Of a stretch of 64,000 nt of DNA, positions 18,250 to 27,320 are shown one piece after another. The translations under genes and the position numbers were made by a program. The notes beneath the pieces are model-generated. The model was not told where the DNA came from and did not search any database. It saw nothing but the letters and a program-made list of their open reading frames with translations. Each line of letters opens with the position of its first letter. The stretch's first letter is position 1. The stretch is from assembly GCA_964436125.1 (NCBI GenBank), contig CAYTBT010000007.1:1-64000 (forward strand). The letters run 5' to 3'. The DNA comes from CAYRFF01 sp964436125. GTDB taxonomy: Bacteria > Bacteroidota > Bacteroidia > Chitinophagales > Saprospiraceae.

Positions 18250-19500
18250 TTATGCGTTTTCTTCCCAGATATTGCTCAAGTGAATTATAGTCTGAGCCGC
18301 CTTGGACATATCTTGTACCGTTGTCCATTCTTGTTGAGAATGAAAAGAATATTCACCGGCGAAGATATTGGGGCAAGGAAGGCCCATAAAAGTAAGTCTA
18401 GAGCCATCCGTTCCACCTCGGATGCTGGATAAATCCGGCTTTAAACCGGCTCTGCGTATTGCTTCTTCTGCATATTCAACGACTTGTGGTAGATCCTTTA
18501 AGATCTCTTTCATATTTCTGTATTGCTCAGTTACTGTTGTGTTAACCTGGGCTTCAGGATATACCTTTAATACCTTTTTTACAATGGACTCGAGGTATTC
18601 TTCTTTTTCAGCAAGACCTGCTGTTTCAAAGTCACGGATAATAAATTGCACCTTGGCTTTTTCAATTGTTCCCGAAATAGAAGTCGGATGGATAAACCCG
18701 GCCTTTCCATTGGTCGTTTCCGGACTCAACCTGTCCTTGGGTAGAGAAGCGACGATTTCAGCGGCTACTTTTAAAGCGCTGACGAGCTTATCTTTTGCAA
18801 ATCCGGGATGGACTGCGACACCTTCAATATCCATCGTGACGGCATCTGCCGAAAAGGTCTCATTTTCAAGACTTCCTGCTTTCTCACCATCTATTGTATA
18901 GCCATAAGTGGCATCGAGTTTTTCAATATCGACCTTATCGACGCCCCGGCCGATTTCTTCATCTACGGTAAACAGGATGCGGATGCGGCCATGCTTTATT
19001 TCCGGATGTTGCTTCAAGTAATCCATTGCGGTCATAATTGCCGTAAGTCCCGATTTATTATCGGCACCGAGGAGCGTATTTCCACTTGCGGTTATTACAT
19101 CGTGTCCTATCTTATTGCCGAGCTCCGGATGTTCAGCCGGATCTATACTTACTTCCGGATTATTGGGCAAGGTAATCACTTCACCTTGATAATTCTTATG
19201 TATTATCGGAATGACATCTTTTCCACTACAGTCCGGGCTTGTGTCCATGTGACTACAAAAGCAGATAGTCGGAACGTCTTTGTCAGAATTGGATTCTAGT
19301 GTTGCGTATATATATCCATATTCATCCATTGCTGCATCACTGATCCCTATCTCGTGCAACTCTTTAACGAGTTGTTTTCCGAGCTCTTTTTGTTTCTCAG
19401 TCGATGGTGTCGTAGGACTATTAGGATCTGATTGCGTGTCAAATTTAACGTAGCGACAGAATCTGTCGATTATTTTCTGTGTATCGGGTTTAACATTCAT
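18250..19500 (-). CDS. pepT: Peptidase T (tripeptide aminopeptidase)
   Basis: A cytoplasmic M20-family zinc aminopeptidase that removes the N-terminal residue of tripeptides. The 416-residue length is normal. Metal and catalytic motifs are in order: FCSHMDTSPD (His and Asp), LLGADNKSGL (bridging Asp), FTVDEEIGRG (catalytic Glu pair), TIDGEKAGSLENE, and the late AGEYSFHSQQEW with the final His ligand. The dimerisation domain, typical of M20 enzymes, lies between about residues 210 and 320. A lipoprotein gene follows on the same strand. Nothing unusual. Confidence 0.94.
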   Translation of the reverse strand: MNVKPDTQKIIDRFCRYVKFDTQSDPNSPTTPSTEKQKELGKQLVKELHEIGISDAAMDEYGYIYATLESNSDKDVPTICFCSHMDTSPDCSGKDVIPIIHKNYQGEVITLPNNPEVSIDPAEHPELGNKIGHDVITASGNTLLGADNKSGLTAIMTAMDYLKQHPEIKHGRIRILFTVDEEIGRGVDKVDIEKLDATYGYTIDGEKAGSLENETFSADAVTMDIEGVAVHPGFAKDKLVSALKVAAEIVASLPKDRLSPETTNGKAGFIHPTSISGTIEKAKVQFIIRDFETAGLAEKEEYLESIVKKVLKVYPEAQVNTTVTEQYRNMKEILKDLPQVVEYAEEAIRRAGLKPDLSSIRGGTDGSRLTFMGLPCPNIFAGEYSFHSQQEWTTVQDMSKAAQTIIHLSNIWEENA

Positions 19501-19906
19501 CTGTGATTATAAATTGTTACGGTCGGCAATTTAATAAAAATTTACTGACCAATGGGAAATGAAGCCATAGAATTCATAGAAAAATGGAGAGGCCTTACTT
19601 CGATACCGTTGATTTAGATTACTTTAAAATATCACAGTTGCCCCGGGAGATAATTAATCGATCAAGCAAGGTTCAGTGATATTGGATTCAAGAAGCTAGG
19701 AGACAATGCTTTGGGGAGTGCATTGCTTGAAGTACTTCCTTTAAGGTGAAAAATATTTTTACTCCTGTACACATAGGGACTTTGCCACAGAAACGATACA
19801 TAAAAAAGAATAATAACAGGCAAAAAAAACAGGCGGAAAGTAGATTGTTATTTGAAAAAAAATACGGAATTTTGCCTCCTTTAATTACCTGTTTATTTAA
19901 AGGAGG
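19501..19906 (+). promoter_or_regulatory. speA upstream region with a hairpin over the ribosome binding site
   Basis: No gene was seen in this 406-base gap between pepT and speA. Its last 32 bases form a perfect 10-bp stem: CCTCCTTTAA (19875-19884) pairs with TTAAAGGAGG (19897-19906) around a 12-base loop. The right arm contains the whole Shine-Dalgarno-like AAAGGAGG and abuts the ATG at 19907. A possible -7 box, GAATTTTG (19867-19874), with TTTG further upstream, would place the transcript start at about 19878, so part of the left arm might not be transcribed. Confidence 0.6.
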
Positions 19907-21307
19907 ATGAAGACTAAGTATATAGATTTAATTGAACAGACTTACGAGTTCCCGCAGGAAGAATTTAAGCTCGAGAAAGAGAATCAGAACTTATATTTTC
20001 ATGGTGTGAACTTAATGGGTCTGGTGGAGCAGTATGGAACGCCATTAAAGTTTACGTATCTGCCTAAGATATCGGAAAACATACAACGAGCACAAGGTTG
20101 GTTTAATGAAGCGATATCAAAGATAGGTTATCCGGGGAAATATATGTATAGCTATTGCACTAAGAGTTCGCATTTCAGGCATGTTCTCGAGGAAGTTTTA
20201 AAAAATGAAGTACATATTGAAACCTCATCGGCATTTGACTTGGATATTGTGGAGAACTTGAAACGCAGAGGAAAGATAAGTGATGAGACCTACATCTTGT
20301 GCAACGGTTTTAAACGAGACCAATATATCAGCAATATAGCTCGATTGATCAATAGTGGGCACAAGAGATGCGTGCCTATTATAGATAACTTTGAGGAGCT
20401 AAATTTACTGTGTGAAGAGGTTGAGGGGTCATTTGAGGTAGGGATAAGAATTGCTTCGGAGGAGGAGCCAAAGTTTGAGTTTTACACTTCACGCCTAGGC
20501 ATCGGTTATAAAGATATATTGCCATTTTATGAAACGCAGATTGCACAGAGAAGCAAGGTAAGACTTAAAATGCTTCATTTTTTCATCAATACCGGGATAA
20601 AAGATACGGCTTATTACTGGAATGAATTACAGAAAAGTATCAGAGCCTTTGTGAGATTGAAGAAAATATGTCCCAGCCTTGATAGTTTAAATATCGGAGG
20701 AGGCTTTCCGGTTAAAAATTCACTTGCATTTGAATATGATTATCAATATCTCATCGAGGAGATAGTGCATCAAATCTTTATCACGTGTAGAGATGCCGGA
20801 GTTGCACCACCCAATATTTTTACAGAATTCGGTAGTTTTACTGTAGGGGAGAGCGAAGGCGTCTTATATAAAATCCTCTATCAGAAAAAGCAAAATGACA
20901 GGGAGAAATGGAATATGATTAATTCGTCATTTATAACTACGCTTCCGGATAGCTGGGCGATTAATAAGCGCTTCATTATGCTGGCAATAAACCGATGGCA
21001 AGATGAGTATGAAAGGGTATTTCTCGGTGGCTTGACCTGTGATAGCGACGATTATTATAATAGTGAGCAGGATATAAATGCTATTTTCTTGCCTAAGTAC
21101 CATACAGAGAAACCTTTATACATCGGATTTTTTAATACTGGTGCATACCAAGACAGCATCGGCGGATACGGCGGATTGCAACATTGTCTTATTCCTGCAC
21201 CGAAGAAAGTAATAATACGGAAAACTGCCGACGGAGAAATGGAAACAAGTCTATTTGCTCCACAGCAGACAAGCAGACAACTTTTAAAAATACTAGATTA
21301 TGAATAA
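19907..21307 (+). CDS. speA: Arginine decarboxylase (PLP-dependent, alanine-racemase fold)
   Basis: A 466-residue cytoplasmic enzyme that converts arginine to agmatine, the first step of polyamine synthesis. It has the fold-III PLP barrel with the probable Schiff-base lysine in YSYCTKSSHF (about residue 85), HIETSSAFDLDIVENL, LNIGGGFPVKNS (phosphate-binding loop), FTEFGSFTVGES, and the C-terminal cysteine region GGLTCDSDDYY that completes the active site in trans. The family is the compact Bacteroidota type rather than the ~650-residue E. coli SpeA. The in-frame stop at 19898-19900 rules out a longer start. The next gene begins 8 bases inside its end, so it forms an operon with agmatinase. 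Confidence 0.87.
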   Translation: MKTKYIDLIEQTYEFPQEEFKLEKENQNLYFHGVNLMGLVEQYGTPLKFTYLPKISENIQRAQGWFNEAISKIGYPGKYMYSYCTKSSHFRHVLEEVLKNEVHIETSSAFDLDIVENLKRRGKISDETYILCNGFKRDQYISNIARLINSGHKRCVPIIDNFEELNLLCEEVEGSFEVGIRIASEEEPKFEFYTSRLGIGYKDILPFYETQIAQRSKVRLKMLHFFINTGIKDTAYYWNELQKSIRAFVRLKKICPSLDSLNIGGGFPVKNSLAFEYDYQYLIEEIVHQIFITCRDAGVAPPNIFTEFGSFTVGESEGVLYKILYQKKQNDREKWNMINSSFITTLPDSWAINKRFIMLAINRWQDEYERVFLGGLTCDSDDYYNSEQDINAIFLPKYHTEKPLYIGFFNTGAYQDSIGGYGGLQHCLIPAPKKVIIRKTADGEMETSLFAPQQTSRQLLKILDYE

Positions 21308-22244
21308 GCGAGTATATGCCGGAATACCGGAAGAATATACAAGGCTAGAGAATGCGCACGTCGTCCTTATTCCGGTGCCTTATGATGGGACGAGCACCTG
21401 GGGAAAAGGAGCGGATAAAGGTCCGGATGCCTTTCTAGAGGCATCGGAAAATATGGAGCTCTACGATATAGAAACTCAATCAGAAGTCTATAAAATGGGC
21501 ATATTCCTGGCTGACCCTGTCACGGAAAATACAAGTCCTGAGTCGATGGTAGATGCAGTACATCAGAAAACTAAGGAATATATTCTACGCAATAAATTTG
21601 TAACTCTCTTCGGTGGGGAACACAGCATTTCAATCGGTAGTATCCGAGCATTCAATGAATGTTATGACAATCTTTCTGTATTGCATATAGATGCTCACGC
21701 TGATTTACGCAAGGAATATATGGGTAGCCCATTCAACCATGCTTGTGCGGTGTATGAGGCGAGCTTGAGGACCAATCTCGTTCAAGTGGGAATCCGCAGC
21801 ATGGATAAGTCTGAAGTACAGCTGATGGATCAAGAAAAGGTGTTTTATGCTCATGAGATGGCTGAGAACGATTATTGGATGGATAATGTCATAGAAGCAC
21901 TCGGGGAGACGGTCTTTATCACCTTTGACCTCGATGCATTTGATATTTCAGTACTACCTGCGACAGGAACACCGGAACCGGGCGGTTTATTGTGGTATGA
22001 AACACTCGAGTTCTTGAGACGCATATTTGCTGAAAAGCAAGTAGTAGGTTTTGACATTGTTGAATTATGCCCTAGTCCGGCACATCCGGCATCGGCATTT
22101 GCGGCAGCTAAATTATATTATAAAATGTTGAGCTATAAATTTCTTGATGTCGAGATTGATGGGGGAGAAGAGAATTATGGATATGAAAATCCTATGAAAA
22201 ACAAATTATCACAAATAAAGTCTGAAGAAGAATATGAAAACTGA
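21300..22244 (+). CDS. speB: Agmatinase (arginase/ureohydrolase family)
   Basis: A 314-residue manganese enzyme that hydrolyses agmatine to putrescine and urea. Binuclear manganese motifs are complete: GGEHSIS (His), HIDAHADLR (the D-x-H-x-D set) and TFDLDAFD (D-x-D). The substrate region SPFNHACAV and the late FDIVELCPS also fit. It overlaps the decarboxylase gene by 8 bases and the next gene by 11, so the three are translationally coupled. The C-terminal ~25 residues are charged and extend beyond the usual core. Given the neighbour, agmatine rather than arginine is the likely substrate. Confidence 0.9.
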   Translation: MNKRVYAGIPEEYTRLENAHVVLIPVPYDGTSTWGKGADKGPDAFLEASENMELYDIETQSEVYKMGIFLADPVTENTSPESMVDAVHQKTKEYILRNKFVTLFGGEHSISIGSIRAFNECYDNLSVLHIDAHADLRKEYMGSPFNHACAVYEASLRTNLVQVGIRSMDKSEVQLMDQEKVFYAHEMAENDYWMDNVIEALGETVFITFDLDAFDISVLPATGTPEPGGLLWYETLEFLRRIFAEKQVVGFDIVELCPSPAHPASAFAAAKLYYKMLSYKFLDVEIDGGEENYGYENPMKNKLSQIKSEEEYEN

Positions 22245-23211
22245 AAAAGGTGTAATAAAGCAATTTCTTGAGAAGTACTATCTTCATTTTAATGCTGCAA
22301 CGGTGGTTGATGCGGCACAGGCTTACCGGGAGCAGCTGAATAAGGAATCTAAAATGCTTGTATCGATGGCAGGAGCGATGAGTACTGCTGAAATCGGGAA
22401 AATATTTGCCGAAATGATCCGTAAGGATAAAGTACATATAATTTCTTGTACCGGTGCCAATCTCGAGGAGGATGTCATGAACCTCGTTGCGCATTCACAT
22501 TATAAACGCGTGCCACATTATCGGGATTTGACACCACTAGAAGAGAAAGGACTGATGGAGCAGGGTTTAAATCGCGTTACAGATACCTGCATTCCGGAGG
22601 AGGAAGCGTTCAGGCGCATACAACACCATATATTTAATATATGGAAAAATGCCGAGGAGAATGGCGAACGGTTTTTCCCACATGAATTTATGTATAAATT
22701 ACTTTTAAGCGGTGTTCTGGAAGAATATTATGAGATTGATCTCAAGGATTCATGGATGTATGCCGCTGCAGAAAAGAATCTGCCGATCATTGTGCCGGGC
22801 TGGGAAGATAGTACTATGGGAAATATATATGCCAGCTATATTCTTAAGGGGGAATTGAATCCGAGAACGATGAAAAGTGGTCTTGAATATATGACTTTTC
22901 TTGCTCAATGGTACACGGAGAACAGTAAAAATGGAGTAGGCTTCTTTCAGATCGGTGGCGGTATTGCAGGAGATTTTCCGATATGTGTCGTGCCTATGCT
23001 ATATCAGGATATGGAACTCCAGGAAACCCCGTTCTGGTCATACTTCTGCCAGATAAGCGACTCTACTACAAGCTATGGAAGTTATTCAGGTGCTGTGCCC
23101 AATGAAAAAATAACCTGGGGAAAACTCGATGCCGATACCCCGAAGTTTATCATTGAAAGTGATGCAACTATTGTTGTGCCATTGGTATTTGCTCATATTC
23201 TTGGCTGGTAA
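22234..23211 (+). CDS. Deoxyhypusine-synthase-like enzyme in a polyamine operon
   Basis: A 325-residue NAD-dependent aminobutyl-transferase family protein. True deoxyhypusine synthases modify eIF5A, which bacteria lack; bacterial relatives are thought to act on small amines, for example making homospermidine. Recognisable family parts are MAGAMSTAEIGK, HIISCTGANLEEDVMN, IVPGWEDSTMGN, and ITWGKLDADTP, whose WGK matches the catalytic lysine (human Lys329). The usual GGGxxKH motif, whose His lines the spermidine pocket, is instead GGGIAGDFPIC (about residues 240-250), and the DGSDSG-type loop is SYGSYSG. Its start overlaps agmatinase by 11 bases. The substrate probably is a polyamine made by the two upstream enzymes (inference). 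Confidence 0.82.
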   Translation: MKTEKGVIKQFLEKYYLHFNAATVVDAAQAYREQLNKESKMLVSMAGAMSTAEIGKIFAEMIRKDKVHIISCTGANLEEDVMNLVAHSHYKRVPHYRDLTPLEEKGLMEQGLNRVTDTCIPEEEAFRRIQHHIFNIWKNAEENGERFFPHEFMYKLLLSGVLEEYYEIDLKDSWMYAAAEKNLPIIVPGWEDSTMGNIYASYILKGELNPRTMKSGLEYMTFLAQWYTENSKNGVGFFQIGGGIAGDFPICVVPMLYQDMELQETPFWSYFCQISDSTTSYGSYSGAVPNEKITWGKLDADTPKFIIESDATIVVPLVFAHILGW

Positions 23212-23290
23212 GCTGCGGAGTTTAAACAAGGCAGTTCTTAATTTTTCTTATCGAGGATACTGTATTATGAAGGAGTAGATTGAAGAAATA

Positions 23291-24067
23291 TTATTCTTCT
23301 TCATCACCATCTTCACGGTATTCCTCGATAAGTAACTCTTTATTTACGTTTTCGTGCGCCTCTTCTTCCATTTCGCGAGCCTTGGTCAATGCACTTGCAA
23401 CCAGGCCGGCAGGAATTGTTACGATACCTACTCCGATAAGCAATATGATAAATGTAAATGCCCTTCCTCCGGGCGTTACCGGATAAATGTCTCCATAGCC
23501 GACAGTAGTTAAGGTAACTATTGCCCACCAGGCGCTTGAGAATATAGAGGTGAATTTCTCCGGCTGAACAGCATTTTCAAAGTAATAAATACCTGCAGAT
23601 GCAAGATATAGAAAGATTCCGGTGACAATCAGAAAGAGATATACTTCTTCCTTGATAAGGTGCCACGCTTGTTTAAATCTATTCAAGGCCCTGTTGTATC
23701 GGATCAATTTGAATGCTCGGAAAATCCTGAAAATCCTGAATGCCCTCAGGGATAATAGATCCGATGAAAATCCAATATAAAAGGGCATAATTGCAAGGAA
23801 ATCAATTATACCATAAAAACTGAAGAGATATTGAAAGGGCTTCTCGGCGACATAAATACGCAGAATGTATTCTATGGTGAAAAAAATAACACAGATGATT
23901 TCAATCCATCGTAAAGTGGACTTCATCATTGCTGAATTATTCGGTAGTGTTTCCAGCGCGTAACCAATAAGTGAAACGAAAATAAGGATCTGCACCGTAT
24001 AGTCAAATATCTTGCCCTTTTCCGTCGTATTATCGTCAACAATCTTGCGTAATTCACTTTTTGTCAT
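23291..24067 (-). CDS. Voltage-gated-type potassium channel (six transmembrane segments)
   Basis: A 258-residue inner-membrane ion channel subunit. Segments S1-S6 can be followed: S1 about 22-42 (TVQILIFVSLIGYAL), S2 about 52-75, S3 about 83-100, a classical S4 with regularly spaced arginines (LRAFRIFRIFRAFKLIRYNR), S5 about 135-155, a pore helix, the filter TLTTVGYGDIYP, and S6 (FIILLIGVGIVTIPAGLVASAL). TVGYGD indicates K+ selectivity. A charged acidic tail follows. It is convergent with the polyamine operon. The split regulator gene lies upstream on the same strand, 125 bases away. It resembles KvAP/KvLm-type bacterial channels. Confidence 0.92.
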   Translation of the reverse strand: MTKSELRKIVDDNTTEKGKIFDYTVQILIFVSLIGYALETLPNNSAMMKSTLRWIEIICVIFFTIEYILRIYVAEKPFQYLFSFYGIIDFLAIMPFYIGFSSDLLSLRAFRIFRIFRAFKLIRYNRALNRFKQAWHLIKEEVYLFLIVTGIFLYLASAGIYYFENAVQPEKFTSIFSSAWWAIVTLTTVGYGDIYPVTPGGRAFTFIILLIGVGIVTIPAGLVASALTKAREMEEEAHENVNKELLIEEYREDGDEEE

Positions 24068-24192
24068 AGCAATCTTGAAAATTTATCTTCTCTGAATACC
24101 AATGTAGAGTTTTCTTTATAATCTCCAAAGCATTTTGAGCTCAATACGTCACTCTCAACTTTAAGGGCTTGATTAAATCGACGATCTGTCCT

Positions 24193-24875
24193 TTATGATT
24201 TAGCTTCCGCAAATCTCAGGCCCAATTTATCTTTGAGCCATTCTTTTCCTCTGGGCGTAAAGCGTATTTCTCTGGAATCAGGCACTTTATGAGCCCAGCC
24301 TGTCTCGAGCATCTTGCTTAATATTGTTTCACCTAGCTTTCCTCCGAGATGTGATTTTCTCTCACTGAAATCAAGGCATTGCTTGCTCAATCGCTTACCT
24401 TGTTGCGCAAAATCGTCCTCGTGAATTTCCAGCTCCTCATCTAGCCATTTCCAGCCCATATCTGTAACTTCATAATGTATATCAGCAGGCTTGAGCACTC
24501 CTTTATTGACAAGTGCTTCGGTAACTTTTACGCCGACATAACCCGCGAGATGCTTATAGCAATGCCGGCTGTATTTCATTCCTGTCGGGATGGAGCTGGG
24601 TTTTAAGGATTTTATGGACTCCCATTGACTGAATAGCCCTATTATATCTGAGTTTTCAATATAATAGTAGTTGCGTTTTCTGTTAACTCGTGTTGTGATT
24701 ATGTGCGCTCGTATAAGTTCATCGAGAAGCGGCTCCAATTCCTCCGGTGGAAACTTGCTTTTTTTCTCTAGTTCAATGAATGTATGGCACGTCCATCTGC
24801 AAGGAGAGAAAGCAAGGAACGAGCATTATCACTCTTGGATTTCAATGAATTTAATCTTGTATTAATATCCTTCAT
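24193..24875 (-). pseudogene. ArsR-like winged-helix regulator, split by a one-base deletion
   Basis: The C-terminal part (residues YYIENSDIIGLF ... RHCYKHLAGYVGVKVTEAL ... QCLDFSERKSHLGGKLGETI) matches the ArsR subgroup with a C-terminal RxCYxHLAG / CLDWSERRxHLxG domain. It lacks an ATG in its own frame. The missing N-terminus is in another frame: reading leftward from ATG 24875 gives MKDINTRLN ... LLSLLADGRA, which then hits a stop. Adding one C to the CC at about 24786-24788 joins the two frames as DGRA-HTFIELEKK, giving about 227 residues. So the gene carries a frameshift, or the assembly has a homopolymer error. The 24738 start is an artefact. Confidence 0.75.
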
Positions 24876-24940
24876 AAGAGAGGGTTTTTACTTTATGATA
24901 TAAGAAGACTATGGAGTTAAAGTTTAGCCTTGATGGGGAT

Positions 24941-26041
24941 TTATGGCTTTATCCGCTGCATAAGGTCTTTGACGATGAGTTCACTGCTATCATCAGGTTG
25001 TAACATTGTTGCGAGCTCATCGTAATCTTTTTGTAGCGCTTGAAGGGCATTATCTTGCCGGAGCCGTTCTATTTCACGGCAGATATTCTCTACGGTCATC
25101 TCTTCCTGGAGTAATTCTGTAACCGCTTCACCTTGTAAGATTAAATTAACCAGGGAAAAGAAGTCGAGTTTTACGAGCCATCTAGCAATAGCAATGGAAA
25201 TAGGATTGCCCGAATAGCATACAACTTGAGGAGTATTAAATAATGCGGTTTCAAGAGTAGCTGTTCCACTTGCAACGAGCGCCATATCAGATACATCGAG
25301 GATATCGTAGGTCATATCCTCAAGAATAGTAAGGTTATCCGTATTGTATTCCTTGAGATACTTGTCGTACCATTTATCTTGTGTAGAAGGAGCCTTGGCG
25401 AGGAAAAATTGCCAGTCCGGATATTTTTCTGCCACAGACAAGAAAGTAGGTAACATGCGATTAATTTCTTGTGCTCTGCTACCGGGTAAGAGTGCAATAG
25501 TATATTTCTCTTGTCGAGAAAGAGAACTTGAATGGCGTTTTATAACATCCTTTAATGGATGGCCGTGATAGGAGACTGAAATGTCATGGCTTGCAAAGTA
25601 TTCTTCCTCAAATGGCAGGATAGCATAGACGTGATCGATGTACTTGCGGATTGATTCATTACGTCCTTCTTTCCATGCCCATGTCTTGGGAGCAATATAA
25701 TAAAAGCAGGTAAAGCCATTGCGCTTTGCCCACCTGGCCATCCGAAGATTAAAGCCCCCGTAATCGATATAGATAATTGCATCAGGCTTGAATTTGCTGA
25801 TCTGAGAGCGGCATTTGCGTAAGCTAGCCAATAAGGAAAAGGCACGCACAAGTACTTCCCAGAAACCCATAATCGCAAGTTCTTTTATGTGAACGAGTGG
25901 TGGATGTCCGGCCTCAGCAGCCATGTTGTCTCCACCGTAAAACTGAATTTCTGCTTCAGTATCCCTCTGCCGTATCCCTCGGATTAATTCGCCTCCGTAT
26001 ATGTCGCCGGAGGCTTCCCCGGCTATGATAAAATAGCGCAT
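24941..26041 (-). CDS. lpxB: Lipid-A-disaccharide synthase
   Basis: A glycosyltransferase (GT19) that joins UDP-diacylglucosamine and lipid X to make the lipid A disaccharide, at the inner face of the inner membrane. The start MRYFIIAGEASGDIYGGEL is the family signature. IYIDYGGFNLRMARW, YYIAPKTWAWKEGR, LLPGSRAQEINRMLP and VASGTATLETALFNTPQVVCY are the expected motifs. The 366-residue length is normal. It starts 2 bases after the small membrane protein gene, in an operon with surE upstream. Presence of lpxB indicates a lipid A-containing outer membrane. Confidence 0.95.
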   Translation of the reverse strand: MRYFIIAGEASGDIYGGELIRGIRQRDTEAEIQFYGGDNMAAEAGHPPLVHIKELAIMGFWEVLVRAFSLLASLRKCRSQISKFKPDAIIYIDYGGFNLRMARWAKRNGFTCFYYIAPKTWAWKEGRNESIRKYIDHVYAILPFEEEYFASHDISVSYHGHPLKDVIKRHSSSLSRQEKYTIALLPGSRAQEINRMLPTFLSVAEKYPDWQFFLAKAPSTQDKWYDKYLKEYNTDNLTILEDMTYDILDVSDMALVASGTATLETALFNTPQVVCYSGNPISIAIARWLVKLDFFSLVNLILQGEAVTELLQEEMTVENICREIERLRQDNALQALQKDYDELATMLQPDDSSELIVKDLMQRIKP

Positions 26042-26043
26042 CG

Positions 26044-26334
26044 TCAGAGAATTGTTGTTGCAAAGTAGATGAACCAGCCTATCGCCATGAGCATTGTCGT
26101 CATTAAAGCACCGCGGAGACTCTTGTATTCTTTCCTGCTTTTAAAGAAGTTTATTGTCAGGATATTGAAGCAGATTGCAATCAATAACAATGTCCTTACC
26201 CGGATAACTTCTTGAGCCAGCTGCCCTTCCGGGAGGAATAATTCAATGACCGTCAATGCGACGGCATAACCGACAAATGCGACGATAAGTGCGACTATAA
26301 TGCCTTTTATTATACTTCCTGAATTTAAATTCAT
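26044..26334 (-). CDS. Small membrane protein between surE and lpxB
   Basis: A 96-residue protein with three predicted membrane helices: about 8-32 (IIKGIIVALIVAFVGYAVAL), 46-62 (RTLLLIAICFNILTINFF) and 75-93 (LMTTMLMAIGWFIYFATTI). It overlaps surE by 4 bases and ends 2 bases before the lpxB start, so it is translationally tied to both. I recall similar short proteins at this position in other Bacteroidota but cannot verify this. The function is unknown; a link to lipid A assembly is only suggested by context. Confidence 0.75.
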   Translation of the reverse strand: MNLNSGSIIKGIIVALIVAFVGYAVALTVIELFLPEGQLAQEVIRVRTLLLIAICFNILTINFFKSRKEYKSLRGALMTTMLMAIGWFIYFATTIL

Positions 26335-27107
26335 ATCAACTCTTCCAGATTTTTATTACTTTCTATGGCCCTGTAATTGGTCATGTCATGCACCGATGGC
26401 ACAACAGAAACATATCCATTTTCCAATGCTTCTAGATCGGTGTCCTTATCGAGCCTTTCATACTCAAATTTTCCCGTAAGCCAATAGTATTTCTGGCCTC
26501 GCGGATCTTCTCCTACCTGAAAGTCTTCAACCCATTTTCCCTCTGCTTGAGAACAGACTTTAATGCCTTTAATATCCTCCAGTGGAAGCTTGGGAATGTT
26601 GACGTTCAAGAGATTGGTGTTTTTCATGCCTTGTTCCAGGCAATTGCGGATAATCGCCTGAGCATAATGTGCGGCAGGACTGAAATCCGCTTCAAAACTG
26701 AAATCTAGTAGTGAGAACCCGATACTGTCTATGCCATCAATGGACGCTTCCATTGCAGCAGACATTGTGCCGGAATAAATGATATTTATGGAAGCATTGG
26801 AGCCGTGATTGATACCGGATACACAGAGATCGATATTGCGTCCCTTGAGCACTTGATATTTAGCAATTTTCACACAATCAACCGGCGTTCCTGAACATTC
26901 GTAAGCTTCCAATCCAGGGAAAATATCTACTTTATGCAAGCGTATGGGACGATTTAAGGTCAAGGCATGCCCCTTGGCCGATTGTGGTGAATTGGGTGCC
27001 ACCACAACAACCTCGCCGAGTGGTTTTACCACTTCTACAAGAGCTTTAATCCCCGGAGCAAACATTCCATCGTCATTGGTGACGAGAATAAGCGGCTTTT
27101 CTTTCAT
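26331..27107 (-). CDS. surE: 5'/3'-nucleotidase SurE
   Basis: A cytoplasmic metal-dependent nucleoside monophosphatase. The N-terminus LILVTNDDGMFAPGIKAL carries the metal-binding NDDG motif (about residues 10-13); VVVVAPNSPQSAKGHALTL and CVSGINHGSNASINIIYSGTMSAAME supply the remaining metal and substrate ligands. The 258-residue length is normal. It heads the surE / small membrane protein / lpxB operon, overlapping the next gene by 4 bases. No clear promoter was picked out upstream. Confidence 0.95.
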   Translation of the reverse strand: MKEKPLILVTNDDGMFAPGIKALVEVVKPLGEVVVVAPNSPQSAKGHALTLNRPIRLHKVDIFPGLEAYECSGTPVDCVKIAKYQVLKGRNIDLCVSGINHGSNASINIIYSGTMSAAMEASIDGIDSIGFSLLDFSFEADFSPAAHYAQAIIRNCLEQGMKNTNLLNVNIPKLPLEDIKGIKVCSQAEGKWVEDFQVGEDPRGQKYYWLTGKFEYERLDKDTDLEALENGYVSVVPSVHDMTNYRAIESNKNLEELI

Positions 27108-27320
27108 TAATTCTGGTTTTTCTGTATTCTGTGGATTGATTTACTTTATTGATTATATACTTCAATTTTACACGTATTTGCCACAGAAGGTTCTTTATTT
27201 CTTCATAATTGTATGTAGCATAGACAAGTTTCTTAAAGAAGGACAAGGGATAAGCATCTGAAGCCGGGACGGAATCCCTGTTATGCTTTTTATGCATGAT
27301 CTTTATCTGTGGTCGGTACA

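Noticed and set aside
18368..18901. A 177-residue frame antisense to pepT
   Set aside because: It lies entirely within the pepT coding region on the opposite strand; pepT is complete and well supported.
22951..23160. Loss of the catalytic lysine in the DHS-like enzyme
   Set aside because: The lysine of GGGxxKH is missing, but the catalytic lysine in human DHS is the one in WGK, which is retained here. Only the pocket appears changed, so the enzyme is not called inactive.
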